This document shows positions 1 through 5,779 of a stretch of 11,855 bases of DNA, piece after piece. This stretch comes from Comamonadaceae bacterium (GTDB lineage: Bacteria; Pseudomonadota; Gammaproteobacteria; Burkholderiales; Burkholderiaceae_C). The stretch covers positions 1-11,855 of the forward strand of contig JAAFHN010000037.1 of NCBI GenBank assembly GCA_013298415.1, given 5' to 3'. A program made the position numbers and the translations under genes. How positions within the stretch are numbered: position 1 is the first letter of the stretch; every line of letters starts with the position of its first letter. The notes beneath the pieces are model-generated. The model was given only the letters and a program-made list of their open reading frames with translations. It had not been told where the DNA came from and searched no databases.

Positions 1-693
1 CTCACCGTGGCAAAGCAGGCACCGGGTGTGACTTTGGGCTTTCAGACACGCGATGCTCTCGTGATCGTCTATCAGAACTGCTCCTGGTGGGAAGATCTGA
101 GCTGGACCGGCACGGTGACGATCACGGTGCAGGCACCGGTGAACAGCAATGCGCCGGGCAGCGTGTTTTCCACTCGGGTGAGTGCAAATCTGAGCATGCC
201 CGCCATTGCCTCGGGTGGCCGAGCTACGGTGTATGCCGACTTTGACTCATTGGTCACCGTGCAGGCCAACGCGAACTCTCGCGACCTGGGGTACACCTTG
301 CTTTCAGGTTCCGTCTCGGTCGGCGGCGCGGTATTCAACCCAGGCGATGCGCCATTCGGGCGGAATCGGTTCACGCTGAAGACTGTGGCCGCCACCTCAA
401 AATCACTGAAGATCACCGGCCCCTTCATTTTCGGCCCTGCTGGTAGCCAGACGGTGAACTTCCTCGTGACTCTGGATTTCTCTCAGCCCTTGGCCGCCAA
501 CGGCGCGGAAGGCGCGCTGACCGGCACCATCGAAGAAGGATTCACCCGATCCGGCGGCCCCAGTCTGCAACCTTACGACGACCGACTTCGCGTCAACATT
601 TCTGGGAGCAACGCGACGATCACTGTAGACCGCAATGCAGATGGCGTTAACGACCTGAGCTTGAGTACCACGCTCGCGAATCTCGGTGGCTGA
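1..693 (+). CDS. C-terminal part of a beta-rich hypothetical protein (5' end outside the window)
   Basis: The frame is open to the first base (Leu-Thr before the GTG at position 7), so this is most likely the 3' part of a longer gene rather than a gene starting at that GTG; no ribosome-binding site is visible. The translated part is rich in Thr, Ser, Val, Gly and Asn, with alternating hydrophobic residues typical of beta-sandwich or secreted proteins, and has no membrane segment. Near the C-terminus lies DRNADGVND, a DxNxDGxxD loop of the kind that binds calcium in EF-hand-like or dockerin-like sites. I do not recognise a family. An extracellular or cell-surface role is an inference from composition only. 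The gene ends 70 nt before the tRNA-Ser gene, with no obvious terminator between them. Confidence 0.6.
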   Translation, partial: LTVAKQAPGVTLGFQTRDALVIVYQNCSWWEDLSWTGTVTITVQAPVNSNAPGSVFSTRVSANLSMPAIASGGRATVYADFDSLVTVQANANSRDLGYTLLSGSVSVGGAVFNPGDAPFGRNRFTLKTVAATSKSLKITGPFIFGPAGSQTVNFLVTLDFSQPLAANGAEGALTGTIEEGFTRSGGPSLQPYDDRLRVNISGSNATITVDRNADGVNDLSLSTTLANLGG

Positions 694-735
694 ATGGGCG
701 GGCTTGCAGGGGCTGGGAGCGCACTGAGTGCGGGT

Positions 736-741
736 TAGAAT
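736..741 (+). promoter_or_regulatory. Probable -10 element of the tRNA-Ser promoter
   Basis: TAGAAT matches the sigma-70 -10 consensus at five of six positions. It is followed by a GC-rich discriminator (GCGCGG), as is common for stable-RNA promoters under stringent control. The mature tRNA begins about 22 nt downstream. I see no good -35 at the usual distance; TTGCAG at 704-709 is too far away. Confidence 0.4.
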
Positions 742-763
742 GCGCGGCTGATCGCGACACGCC

Positions 764-855
764 GGAGAGATGGCAGAGTGGTCGAATGCGCCGGACTCGA
801 AATCCGGTATGCGGGTTCACCCGCATCGAGGGTTCGAATCCCTCTTTCTCCGCCA
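764..855 (+). tRNA. tRNA-Ser (anticodon CGA)
   Basis: This is a complete class II tRNA with a long variable arm. The acceptor strand GGAGAGA (764-770) pairs with TTTCTCC (845-851), with one G-T wobble. The anticodon stem CCGGA/TCCGG encloses the loop CTCGAAA, giving anticodon CGA, which reads UCG. The variable arm is a hairpin (TGCGGGT...ACCCGCA), and the T loop is GGTTCGAATCC. Discriminator G at 852 is followed by an encoded CCA (853-855). The 3' end of such a tRNA is the classic target of P4-type integrases, and an integrase gene follows about 230 nt downstream in the same orientation. Confidence 0.97.
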
Positions 856-889
856 AAATTGCGTTTCAGATAGTCCAACGCAGTCCACG

Positions 890-925
890 AAAGCCCCCGT
901 TTCCCCAGTGAAACCGGGGCTTTTT
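890..925 (+). terminator. Intrinsic terminator after tRNA-Ser
   Basis: A 14-bp stem with one mismatch (890-903 pairing with 910-923) and a six-base loop is followed by a run of five T. It lies 34 nt after the tRNA and is well placed to end tRNA transcription and insulate it from the island. Confidence 0.85.
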
Positions 926-930
926 CGTTT

Positions 931-997
931 GGTACGGTGCAACAGCGTCTATTGCCATCCATGCACCTGTGGGGGTAGATTCAGGGGTACGGTGCAA
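931..997 (+). repeat. 12-bp direct repeat GGTACGGTGCAA (931-942 and 986-997)
   Basis: GGTACGGTGCAA occurs twice, 55 bp apart, between the tRNA terminator and the integrase gene. The second copy overlaps the AGGGGTA motif at 983-989. This spacing near the attachment region fits binding sites for the integrase or an excisionase, but the function is inferred. Confidence 0.6.
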
Positions 998-1011
998 AAA
1001 GTTTGGGGGTA
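971..1011 (+). repeat. Left GGGGGTA arm-type motif cluster
   Basis: Three related motifs occur: GGGGGTA at 971-977, AGGGGTA at 983-989 and GGGGGTA at 1005-1011, all in the same orientation. Bases 971-990 match 5683-5702 at 18 of 20 positions. Tandem short motifs flanking tRNA-integrated elements are typical arm sites for the N-terminal domain of P4-type integrases. That role is an inference here. Confidence 0.7.
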
Positions 1012-1082
1012 TCTGGCAGTTTTGGGCTTTTCAAGCCCCTGCGCCTGAGTCACCCAATCGCCTCCACAAACCCAGGTAGTCC

Positions 1083-2372
1083 ATGCCCGCAGCAAGCCCT
1101 AAAGCAAACCCGCCCCAAGCGCTGGACACTGCGCCCCAGGCAGCGCCGCGTAAACGAGCCAATGAGCAATTGACGGCCACGCAAGTGCTCCAGGCCAAGC
1201 CCCGAGCGAAGCCGTACAAGCTCGCGGACGGCAAGGGCCTGTACCTGCTGGTCAATACCAGCGGCTCCAAGCTCTGGCGTTTCAAGTACCGCTTCAGTGG
1301 TGAAAAGCTCATGGCATTGGGCGGCTTTCCCGATGTGAGCCTGAAACAAGCCAGACAGGCCCACAGCGCTGCCCGCAAGCTGCTGGCTGACGGCACAGAC
1401 CCCATGGCGCAGCGCCAGGAAGCCAGCACGGCCAAACGTATTGCCCACACCAACAGCTTTGCCGCTGTGGCTAAGGCTTGGTGGCAATCGTGGTCAGCCA
1501 ACAAAAGCGAGCGCCATGCGGGCTACGCCATGCGCCGCTTGGAGGCCGATGTGTTCCCGGCCATTGGCGCAACGCCTGTGAGCGAGGTTGAAGCCCAAGA
1601 CGTGGTGGCCATGATCAAAGCCATCGAAGCGCGGGGCGCGAAAGACATTGCAAGGCGTGCGCACCAAATGTGTGGGCAGGTCATGCGCTACGCCATCGCC
1701 CACGGACTGGCCAAGCGCAACCCCGTGATCGACGTGAAGCCCGGCGATGTGCTCGCACCGCGCAAGCAAACCAACTACGCCCGCATCGATGCCAAGGAAC
1801 TGCCCGCACTGCTTCGCGCCATGGCGGGTTGCCAAGGCTCCAGCATCACGCGGCTGGCCATGCAGCTCATGAGCCTCACTTTTGTGCGCACCAGTGAACT
1901 GATTGGCGCAAAGTGGGAAGAGTTTGACCTGACGCAAAAACGCTGGAATATCCCAGCTGAGCGCATGAAGATGCGAACCCCGCACGTGGTGCCCCTGAGC
2001 GAACAAGCCCTAGAAGTGCTGGCTACCCTGCATGTGCTCACTGGCAGGGGTGAGCTGCTGTTTCCCGGTGAGCGCAACCCACGCCAACCCATGAGCAACA
2101 ACACCATCTTGGCCGCACTGAAGCGCATGGGCTATGCAGGCAGAATGACTGGCCACGGCTTTCGGGGCTTGGCTTCCACCATCCTGCATGAGCAAGGCTT
2201 TGACCACACCCACATTGAACTGCAATTGGCCCACCAAGAACGCGATGCCGTGAGCGCGGCCTACAACTACGCCACCTACCTTGCACCACGCACGAAAATG
2301 ATGCAATGGTGGGCAGACCATTTGGACAAGCAAAGGCGCGGGGCTGAGGTGATTCAGTTCAAAGCAGCGTAG
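1083..2372 (+). CDS. P4-type tyrosine recombinase / integrase
   Basis: This 429-aa integrase catalyses site-specific integration and excision of the element at the neighbouring tRNA-Ser. The N-terminal arm-binding domain (DUF4102 type, about residues 31-118) is recognisable from TATQVLQAKPRAKPYKLADG and the KLWRFKYRFSGEKLMALGGFP stretch. A SAM-like core-binding domain follows (about 125-225), then the catalytic domain. The catalytic set is complete: R269 (in FVRTSEL), K296, H358-x-x-R361 (HGFR), H384 (LAHQ) and the probable nucleophile Y394 (AAYNYA). The ending MMQWWADHLD is typical of the family. The chosen ATG gives an N-terminal extension of about 30 residues relative to usual family members, with only a weak AGG-type site upstream. 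Orientation away from the tRNA and closeness to it are standard for this group. Confidence 0.96.
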   Translation: MPAASPKANPPQALDTAPQAAPRKRANEQLTATQVLQAKPRAKPYKLADGKGLYLLVNTSGSKLWRFKYRFSGEKLMALGGFPDVSLKQARQAHSAARKLLADGTDPMAQRQEASTAKRIAHTNSFAAVAKAWWQSWSANKSERHAGYAMRRLEADVFPAIGATPVSEVEAQDVVAMIKAIEARGAKDIARRAHQMCGQVMRYAIAHGLAKRNPVIDVKPGDVLAPRKQTNYARIDAKELPALLRAMAGCQGSSITRLAMQLMSLTFVRTSELIGAKWEEFDLTQKRWNIPAERMKMRTPHVVPLSEQALEVLATLHVLTGRGELLFPGERNPRQPMSNNTILAALKRMGYAGRMTGHGFRGLASTILHEQGFDHTHIELQLAHQERDAVSAAYNYATYLAPRTKMMQWWADHLDKQRRGAEVIQFKAA

Positions 2373-2474
2373 CCAGCGCACAATCAGCGTTCACCACCCT
2401 GGCGAGATAGTGCGAAACATCGTGACTTCGGCGGGGTTGGATGGTCGAGTTATGACCTCTTCACGGGATACAGT

Positions 2475-3026
2475 GTGCAACAAACCGAATCAGATATTGA
2501 AGAAGAATTGGCTATCCAGGCGCAATTTGAAAAAACACGCGCTGCCATAACTTCTAGAAACTTGACTCACAAGGAATTAATTGATGAACTAGCTTGCAAA
2601 ATCTGTGAGCTGCATTTTACAAAGGAGAGTGCGATAGAACTTCAGCAACTTTGTGAGCAGTTGATTGAGTTGAATCAAGAAGCAAATCCTCAAGTAGTCT
2701 GGACCAATCCGTTCACGGGCTTGCAGATAACTACTCCGTTGAAAGACTGGCAGCACCATCGTGATATTTTAAATTCCTATCGAGAAGGAATAAAAGATGG
2801 AAGGTCAATCAACGCTGCAAAGGGCGGATACACAAAAAATGCAGAGACAAATCTAATCCGGGAGTGGGTTAGACAGCAATGGATAGAAAATACAATAACT
2901 AGTAAATTAACAAAAGCGGCGTTCGCACGTATGATATGCCCGAAAATTTTTGAGGAGTATAGAGAAAAAGTGACCATCAAAACCATCACGGACAGTTGGC
3001 TCAGAAATCCCCGGTCTGCTGGCTGA
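2475..3026 (+). CDS. AT-rich hypothetical protein, possible HTH C-terminus (island cargo candidate)
   Basis: The predicted product is 183 aa from a GTG start with no clear ribosome-binding site; the 102-nt gap from the integrase holds no recognisable gene. The protein is mostly helical and charged. The N-terminal half has coiled-coil-like Glu/Leu/Gln patterns (residues about 1-70). After the island-type phrase NAAKGGYTKNAE the C-terminus (about 125-178) has spacing like a small winged or helix-turn-helix domain (LTKAAFARMICPKI, then TIKTITDSWLRNP). There are no membrane segments or enzyme motifs. Its base composition is visibly AT-richer than every neighbour and its codon use differs, which suggests separate recent acquisition. 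I do not recognise the family. Its position between int and alpA is a common cargo site in satellite-like islands, so a regulatory or defence role is possible but unproven. Confidence 0.75.
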   Translation: MQQTESDIEEELAIQAQFEKTRAAITSRNLTHKELIDELACKICELHFTKESAIELQQLCEQLIELNQEANPQVVWTNPFTGLQITTPLKDWQHHRDILNSYREGIKDGRSINAAKGGYTKNAETNLIREWVRQQWIENTITSKLTKAAFARMICPKIFEEYREKVTIKTITDSWLRNPRSAG

Positions 3027-3089
3027 CAGGCCCGTTTGCTTGCAGGCGGGTATTGCTAAGCCACTCTGAGACCTCGATGATTCATCTCA

Positions 3090-3108
3090 CACCAAAATGT
3101 ATTTGGTG
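3090..3108 (+). promoter_or_regulatory. Inverted repeat before alpA, touching its ribosome-binding site
   Basis: CACCAAA and TTTGGTG form perfect 7-bp arms around a five-base spacer. The right arm ends where the GGGAG ribosome-binding site (3108-3112) begins, 12 nt from the next start codon. It could be an operator or an mRNA hairpin that hides the site. Confidence 0.5.
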
Positions 3109-3119
3109 GGAGTTTAATT

Positions 3120-3335
3120 ATGTCGCAAGACAATTTGGTTCAGGTCACCGAGAAAATGCCTGTATATGCCCGTCCGGCGCGCGCCGCAAGGCATTTTGAA
3201 ATTGGAAAAGCCACGCTATGGCAATGGGTCAAGACCCGGCATGATTTTCCTAAGCCTCTAAAAGCTGGCCCCCGAGTCACGCTTTTTGACATTGCTGCTA
3301 TCGAGCGCTATTTGCACTCGCAAGCGCAAAAGTAA
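3120..3335 (+). CDS. AlpA-like MerR-type helix-turn-helix regulator / putative excisionase
   Basis: This is a 71-aa DNA-binding protein of the AlpA/Xis type. The MerR-like HTH and wing cover residues about 18-67: ARAARHFEIGKATLWQWVKT forms the helix-turn-helix, DFPKPLKAGPRVTLFDIAAI is the characteristic wing, and IERYL closes the domain. The ATG at 3120 is preceded by GGGAG with good spacing. Proteins of this family control integrase expression or act directly as excision directionality factors in P4-like elements. It begins a compact four-gene run, with the next gene 12 nt after its stop. An inverted repeat lies directly upstream and may be its own operator. The family call is firm; whether it excises the element, activates int or does both is not visible. 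Confidence 0.88.
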   Translation: MSQDNLVQVTEKMPVYARPARAARHFEIGKATLWQWVKTRHDFPKPLKAGPRVTLFDIAAIERYLHSQAQK

Positions 3336-3347
3336 GGAGGTCAAGCA

Positions 3348-3650
3348 ATGAACGAAAAAATAGCCACCTCCCCCGAAAAGAAAGCGGCTTTAGAAGCGAT
3401 CCGTCTTGAGTTTACAGGGAAAAGTGCCAAATCACAACGTGAACGGCTGTTTGCCGCACTTTCGCGGTTTGCGGTGAGCACTTTTGAAGCCATGCGCTAC
3501 CTCGACATTTATGACCCTCGCCCGAGAGTGCATGAATTGCGGCATCGGCTGAACTACCGAATTACGACGGTTTGGGAAACCATCGTGACTGAGTCTGGGC
3601 AAAAGCACCGTGTGGGCTTGTACATCCTGGAAGGAAGGGCCGATGCATGA
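3348..3650 (+). CDS. HTH_39-like small DNA-binding protein
   Basis: The predicted product is 100 aa. Residues about 29-75 (SQRERLFAALSRFAVSTFEA, then the turn YLDIYDPRPRVHELRHR) match the helix-turn-helix domain HTH_39 found in phage and island proteins, where the phrase P-x-x-R-V-x-E-L-R-x-R marks the recognition helix. The rest is a short basic beta tail. A very strong ribosome-binding site, AAGGAGGT (3334-3341), overlaps the last base pair of the alpA stop codon and lies seven bases before the ATG, so translation should be high. The gene overlaps the next one by the ATGA at 3647-3650, indicating translational coupling. The likely role is regulation of the element or assistance to replication; no specific target is evident. 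Confidence 0.85.
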   Translation: MNEKIATSPEKKAALEAIRLEFTGKSAKSQRERLFAALSRFAVSTFEAMRYLDIYDPRPRVHELRHRLNYRITTVWETIVTESGQKHRVGLYILEGRADA

Positions 3651-3874
3651 ACGATCTTGATACACCGACCCTTGAAAGGCCGGGTAAACGCTTTCGCACT
3701 GCACAAGCCACGGCAGCGACCTGTGGCTGGAAGCTGCTTCGCTCGCACCCTGAAGACGATGCGCTGGTTTTCGCGCTTCGGTATGACGGTACGGTGCTGG
3801 CCTTTCCCGACTCCGAAGCCGCTTTGCATCGCTTGTGTGCGAATAGCTCATGGCCAACAAGCAGCGGGGTCTAA
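3647..3874 (+). CDS. 75-aa hypothetical protein of the island operon
   Basis: It starts in the ATGA overlap with the preceding stop and runs 25 bases into the next gene, so it sits inside a tightly packed translational unit. It has no membrane segment and no recognised domain. The middle part (CGWKLLRSHPEDDALVFALR, then YDGTVLAFPDSEAALHRL) reads as a small alpha/beta protein with strong hydrophobic patterning, which supports real coding. A second frame across the same bases (3657-3884) is less likely because it lacks the coupled start. I cannot assign a function; small accessory proteins at this position are common in such elements. Confidence 0.65.
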   Translation: MNDLDTPTLERPGKRFRTAQATAATCGWKLLRSHPEDDALVFALRYDGTVLAFPDSEAALHRLCANSSWPTSSGV

Positions 3875-4320
3875 AAAGGCGTGAAGGCAGCGGTCGCGAT
3901 GCGGGTGGGTTTGTGGCTTTGCCCTGGGCGGTGCTGGATAGCGCCGCCTACGCAAACCTGAGCTACCCGGCGCGCGCTCTGCTGCTGGAGCTTGCCCGCC
4001 AGTACGTGCGCGACAACAACGGCAAGCTGCTGGCAAGCCGTGCCTACTTGCTCAAACGCGGCTGGAACTCCAACGACGTGATTCACCGCGCGCGAAACGA
4101 GTTGATTGCTGAGGGCTTCCTGCACGAAACTGTGAAAGGCCACCGGCCAAACAAAGCAAGCTGGTACGCCCTCACTTGGTACGCGCTTGACAGGTTGCCC
4201 GGCTATGACACAGGGGCGGTGGAAACCTTCGTTCGATCTGCTTACCAAAACAGTGTGCTTTGCCCGCCTGACGGACAAGGGGGAAGGCCCATAGCACCGC
4301 ATGGCGGGCAAGGGGCTTGA
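3850..4320 (+). CDS. Winged-helix replication-initiator-like protein, tail cut by in-frame TGA
   Basis: The predicted product is 156 aa. After a basic N-terminus, residues about 20-112 form a winged-helix domain of the type found at the N-terminus of phage and plasmid replication initiators: GGFVALPWAVLDSAAYANLS, then ARALLLELARQYV, DNNGKLLASRAYLLKRGW, NDVIHRARNELIAEGFLHET and a wing ending SWYALTWYALDRLPGYD. This suggests DNA binding at an element origin. The start at 3850 overlaps the preceding gene by 25 nt. The stop TGA at 4318-4320 looks premature: the same frame continues for 26 codons (4321-4401) and repeats the proline/glycine-rich style of the tail (PIAPHGG before the stop; CLAPSHGAIR and TPSGGHPLE after it). 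The remaining domain appears intact, so function may survive. Assignment as a replication protein is inferred from fold and context. Confidence 0.8.
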   Translation: MANKQRGLKRREGSGRDAGGFVALPWAVLDSAAYANLSYPARALLLELARQYVRDNNGKLLASRAYLLKRGWNSNDVIHRARNELIAEGFLHETVKGHRPNKASWYALTWYALDRLPGYDTGAVETFVRSAYQNSVLCPPDGQGGRPIAPHGGQGA

Positions 4321-4326
4321 TGCCTT

Positions 4327-4343
4327 GCACCGTCTCACGGTGC
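4327..4343 (+). repeat. Hairpin just after the in-frame TGA
   Basis: GCACCG and CGGTGC form perfect 6-bp arms around TCTCA, six bases after the stop at 4318-4320. The left arm plus loop (GCACCGTCTCA) recurs at 4635-4645. It may be a readthrough element, a weak terminator or chance. Confidence 0.45.
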
Positions 4344-4401
4344 TATCCGGTCTACTTTGCCCGCTTCGCCTACACCGTCAGGCGGACACCCTCTAGAGTA
4401 G

Positions 4402-4776
4402 CCATCTGTAGCAGACCGGAACCCGTGCAGGGCGCAGGTACACGCAAAGGCTCATTCAATCCTAGAGACTTGCAATTTGGGCAAAAGGGACTCCGAGCCA
4501 AACTCAGAGACGTGGGCGATTCGGCCCGGCGCGCGCCTGATTTGAGTGAACGTGCTTGGGCTCGAACCGACGCAGTTCCCGAGTGCATTGCGTGCTGAAA
4601 AAACCGCAGGAAGGGCCAAGGAACCGAGGCGCGCGCACCGTCTCAAGCAACAGAACGCGCGGGCGCGCGCGGTCATTGGACTGCGCTGCACAGGCTCAGA
4701 CACTGCGGAGAACCAAGAGCGGCGAGCCAAGCCGGGGACTTCCTGTACCATTTGCCTATCAATTTAATAGATAGTC
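4402..4776 (+). other. 375-nt stretch without a convincing gene; candidate element origin or small RNA
   Basis: No open frame here has a plausible start with protein-like composition; the longest ones are low-complexity, Arg/Ala-rich shadows. The region has GC-rich palindromic blocks (GGCGCGCGCC near 4528, further GCGCGC runs near 4629 and 4660) and one copy of the 11-mer GCACCGTCTCA (4635-4645) also present at 4327-4337. It lies directly behind the replication-initiator-like gene, a usual place for an origin. No iterons or clear AT-rich unwinding region are visible, so the origin idea is weak. Confidence 0.35.
4756..4774 (+). promoter_or_regulatory. Promoter/operator of the toxin-antitoxin pair
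   Basis: An AT-rich patch in GC-rich surroundings holds the inverted repeat CTATC-N9-GATAG and, inside it, a -10-like TTTAAT (4763-4768). The next ATG is at 4777 with no ribosome-binding site, so transcription could start at or beside the start codon, giving a leaderless mRNA. Overlap of the repeat with the -10 fits repression by the pair's own HTH antitoxin. Confidence 0.5.
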
Positions 4777-5082
4777 ATGGGCATCAGTGCGTCACAGTTG
4801 GAGCGACACATTCGGCAAGCCGCTGCGGTGAGCGCAAACGTGTTTGTGAACACTCATGCCGCACAGCGAATGAGGCAAAGGCACATCAACTTGAGCATGG
4901 TGTTTGAAGCGCTCACCCGTGGAACGCTGGATGGTGAGCCTGAGCCCGACATGAAACACCCTGGCGTGAAATGTCGAGTGCAGCGCTACGTCGCAGGCGT
5001 ACATGTGGCCGTCGTGGTGGCCGTTGAGTACCCAAGCCCTGAGCTGGCCGTGGTTACTGTTTTCGACGTTCAAAAGGACTAG
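4777..5082 (+). CDS. DUF4258 family protein, probable toxin of a type II toxin-antitoxin pair
   Basis: The predicted product is 101 aa. The N-terminal helix is followed by VNTHAAQRMRQRHINLSMVF (residues 24-43), the signature of DUF4258, in which a histidine and a basic R-x-x-x-R pattern precede the variable helix. The strands CRVQRYVAGVHVAVVVAVE and LAVVTVFDV complete a small RelE/BrnT-like sheet. Proteins of this group are usually paired with an HTH antitoxin and are thought to be mRNA-directed toxins, though that activity is less well established than for RelE. Here the partner starts four nt after the stop, in toxin-first order as in MqsRA or HigBA. There is no ribosome-binding site before the ATG, consistent with a leaderless message or low expression. 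The likely role is stabilisation of the element. Confidence 0.82.
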   Translation: MGISASQLERHIRQAAAVSANVFVNTHAAQRMRQRHINLSMVFEALTRGTLDGEPEPDMKHPGVKCRVQRYVAGVHVAVVVAVEYPSPELAVVTVFDVQKD

Positions 5083-5086
5083 TGCG

Positions 5087-5551
5087 ATGTATGAGTACAC
5101 AGACGGCGGGCTGCGAGGGGTGTGGCTGGCAAGCGGCTACACCGTGAAGCAAACCCCCTACGGCGAAGCAGTCGCGATTGAAGACCAAGCAGGCTTGACC
5201 AAAGCCATTTGCATGGCGCTGACCTCTAAGCCTGGAAAGCTCACCGGGGGAGAACTGAGATACCTGCGCAGTGCTGGCTTCTTGGTGGCGCAGCACAGTT
5301 TGGCCCATATGTTGGGTGTTGATGCTCAAAGCATCGCCCGGTGGGAGAAGTCAGGGCGTGTGCCTTTGACGGCAGATAAATTTGTGCGGGTGCTTTACCA
5401 AGCTCACGCGAATGGGCACGAAACGGTGAACGCAGTTGTGGAGCGCGTGAAAGCGGTTGACCACGTGATGCACCAGAAAATCATTGCGCAAGCATCAAGC
5501 AAAGGGTGGGAGACAGTCACCGAGCCTTGCGACACAGAAGCACTGGCGTAA
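5087..5551 (+). CDS. HTH (XRE-like) antitoxin paired with the DUF4258 toxin
   Basis: The predicted product is 154 aa from the ATG at 5087, four nt after the toxin stop, with AAGGA at 5074-5078 as ribosome-binding site; the frame is open further upstream, but a longer start would overlap the toxin deeply. The N-terminus (YTDGGLRGVWLASGYTVKQT and PYGEAVAIEDQAGLTKAI) is the conserved segment of regulators found beside DUF4258 genes. Residues about 52-95 are the helix-turn-helix: LTGGELRYLRSAGFLVAQHS, LAHMLGVDAQSIARWEKSGR. No paired CxxC zinc motif is present, so it is not a classical zinc-binding MqsA. The last 50 residues are helical. Expected roles are neutralising the toxin and repressing the promoter at 4756-4774. 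It is the last gene before the right end of the element. Confidence 0.85.
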   Translation: MYEYTDGGLRGVWLASGYTVKQTPYGEAVAIEDQAGLTKAICMALTSKPGKLTGGELRYLRSAGFLVAQHSLAHMLGVDAQSIARWEKSGRVPLTADKFVRVLYQAHANGHETVNAVVERVKAVDHVMHQKIIAQASSKGWETVTEPCDTEALA

Positions 5552-5682
5552 GCGCGTGCCGAATCCACGTGCCGCCGGGTGGGCGGGCTGTTGGGCGCAC
5601 GCGACAGGGCAGGTGCGGGGCTGGGTGGCCGCATCGACTGGAATCCGCGCACAACTACCCGCTAGGGCAGTGAGCACGCGTT

Positions 5683-5709
5683 GGGGGTAGATTTGGGGGT
5701 ACAGGGGTA
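5683..5709 (+). repeat. Right GGGGGTA arm-type motif cluster
   Basis: GGGGGTA occurs at 5683-5689 and 5695-5701 and AGGGGTA at 5703-5709, all in the same orientation as the left cluster. Bases 5683-5702 match 971-990 at 18 of 20 positions. This marks the right edge of the integrated element. Confidence 0.7.
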
Positions 5710-5779
5710 TTTTACGAATCCTAAAAATCAATAAAAGCAGTGGGTTACTGCGATGATGTGAACGACTCTTTCGCCACTG

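Larger units (their letters stand above)
856..5720 (+). mobile_element. Compact tRNA-Ser-associated integrative element (satellite-like genomic island)
   Basis: The left boundary is the tRNA 3' end and the right boundary lies near the second cluster of GGGGGTA motifs. It carries a P4-type integrase next to the tRNA, an AlpA-like regulator, a small HTH protein, a replication-initiator-like winged-helix protein and a toxin-antitoxin pair. Gene content and the near-identical repeats 971-990 and 5683-5702 support one mobile unit of about 4.8 kb. No relaxase, primase, coat or packaging gene is present, so transfer would depend on a helper, or the island may be decayed. The exact attachment core is not resolved: only degenerate pieces of the tRNA 3' end are seen at the right side (5715-5720 and 5766-5776). 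Confidence 0.8.

Noticed and set aside
1031..2381. Several long minus-strand frames opposite the integrase gene
   Set aside because: Shadows of a GC-rich gene with all catalytic motifs intact on the plus strand.
4317..4598. 93-codon open frame downstream of the replication-like gene
   Set aside because: It starts inside the previous stop region, its composition is Arg/Ser-rich and it matches no family; the in-frame continuation of the upstream gene explains 4321-4401 better.
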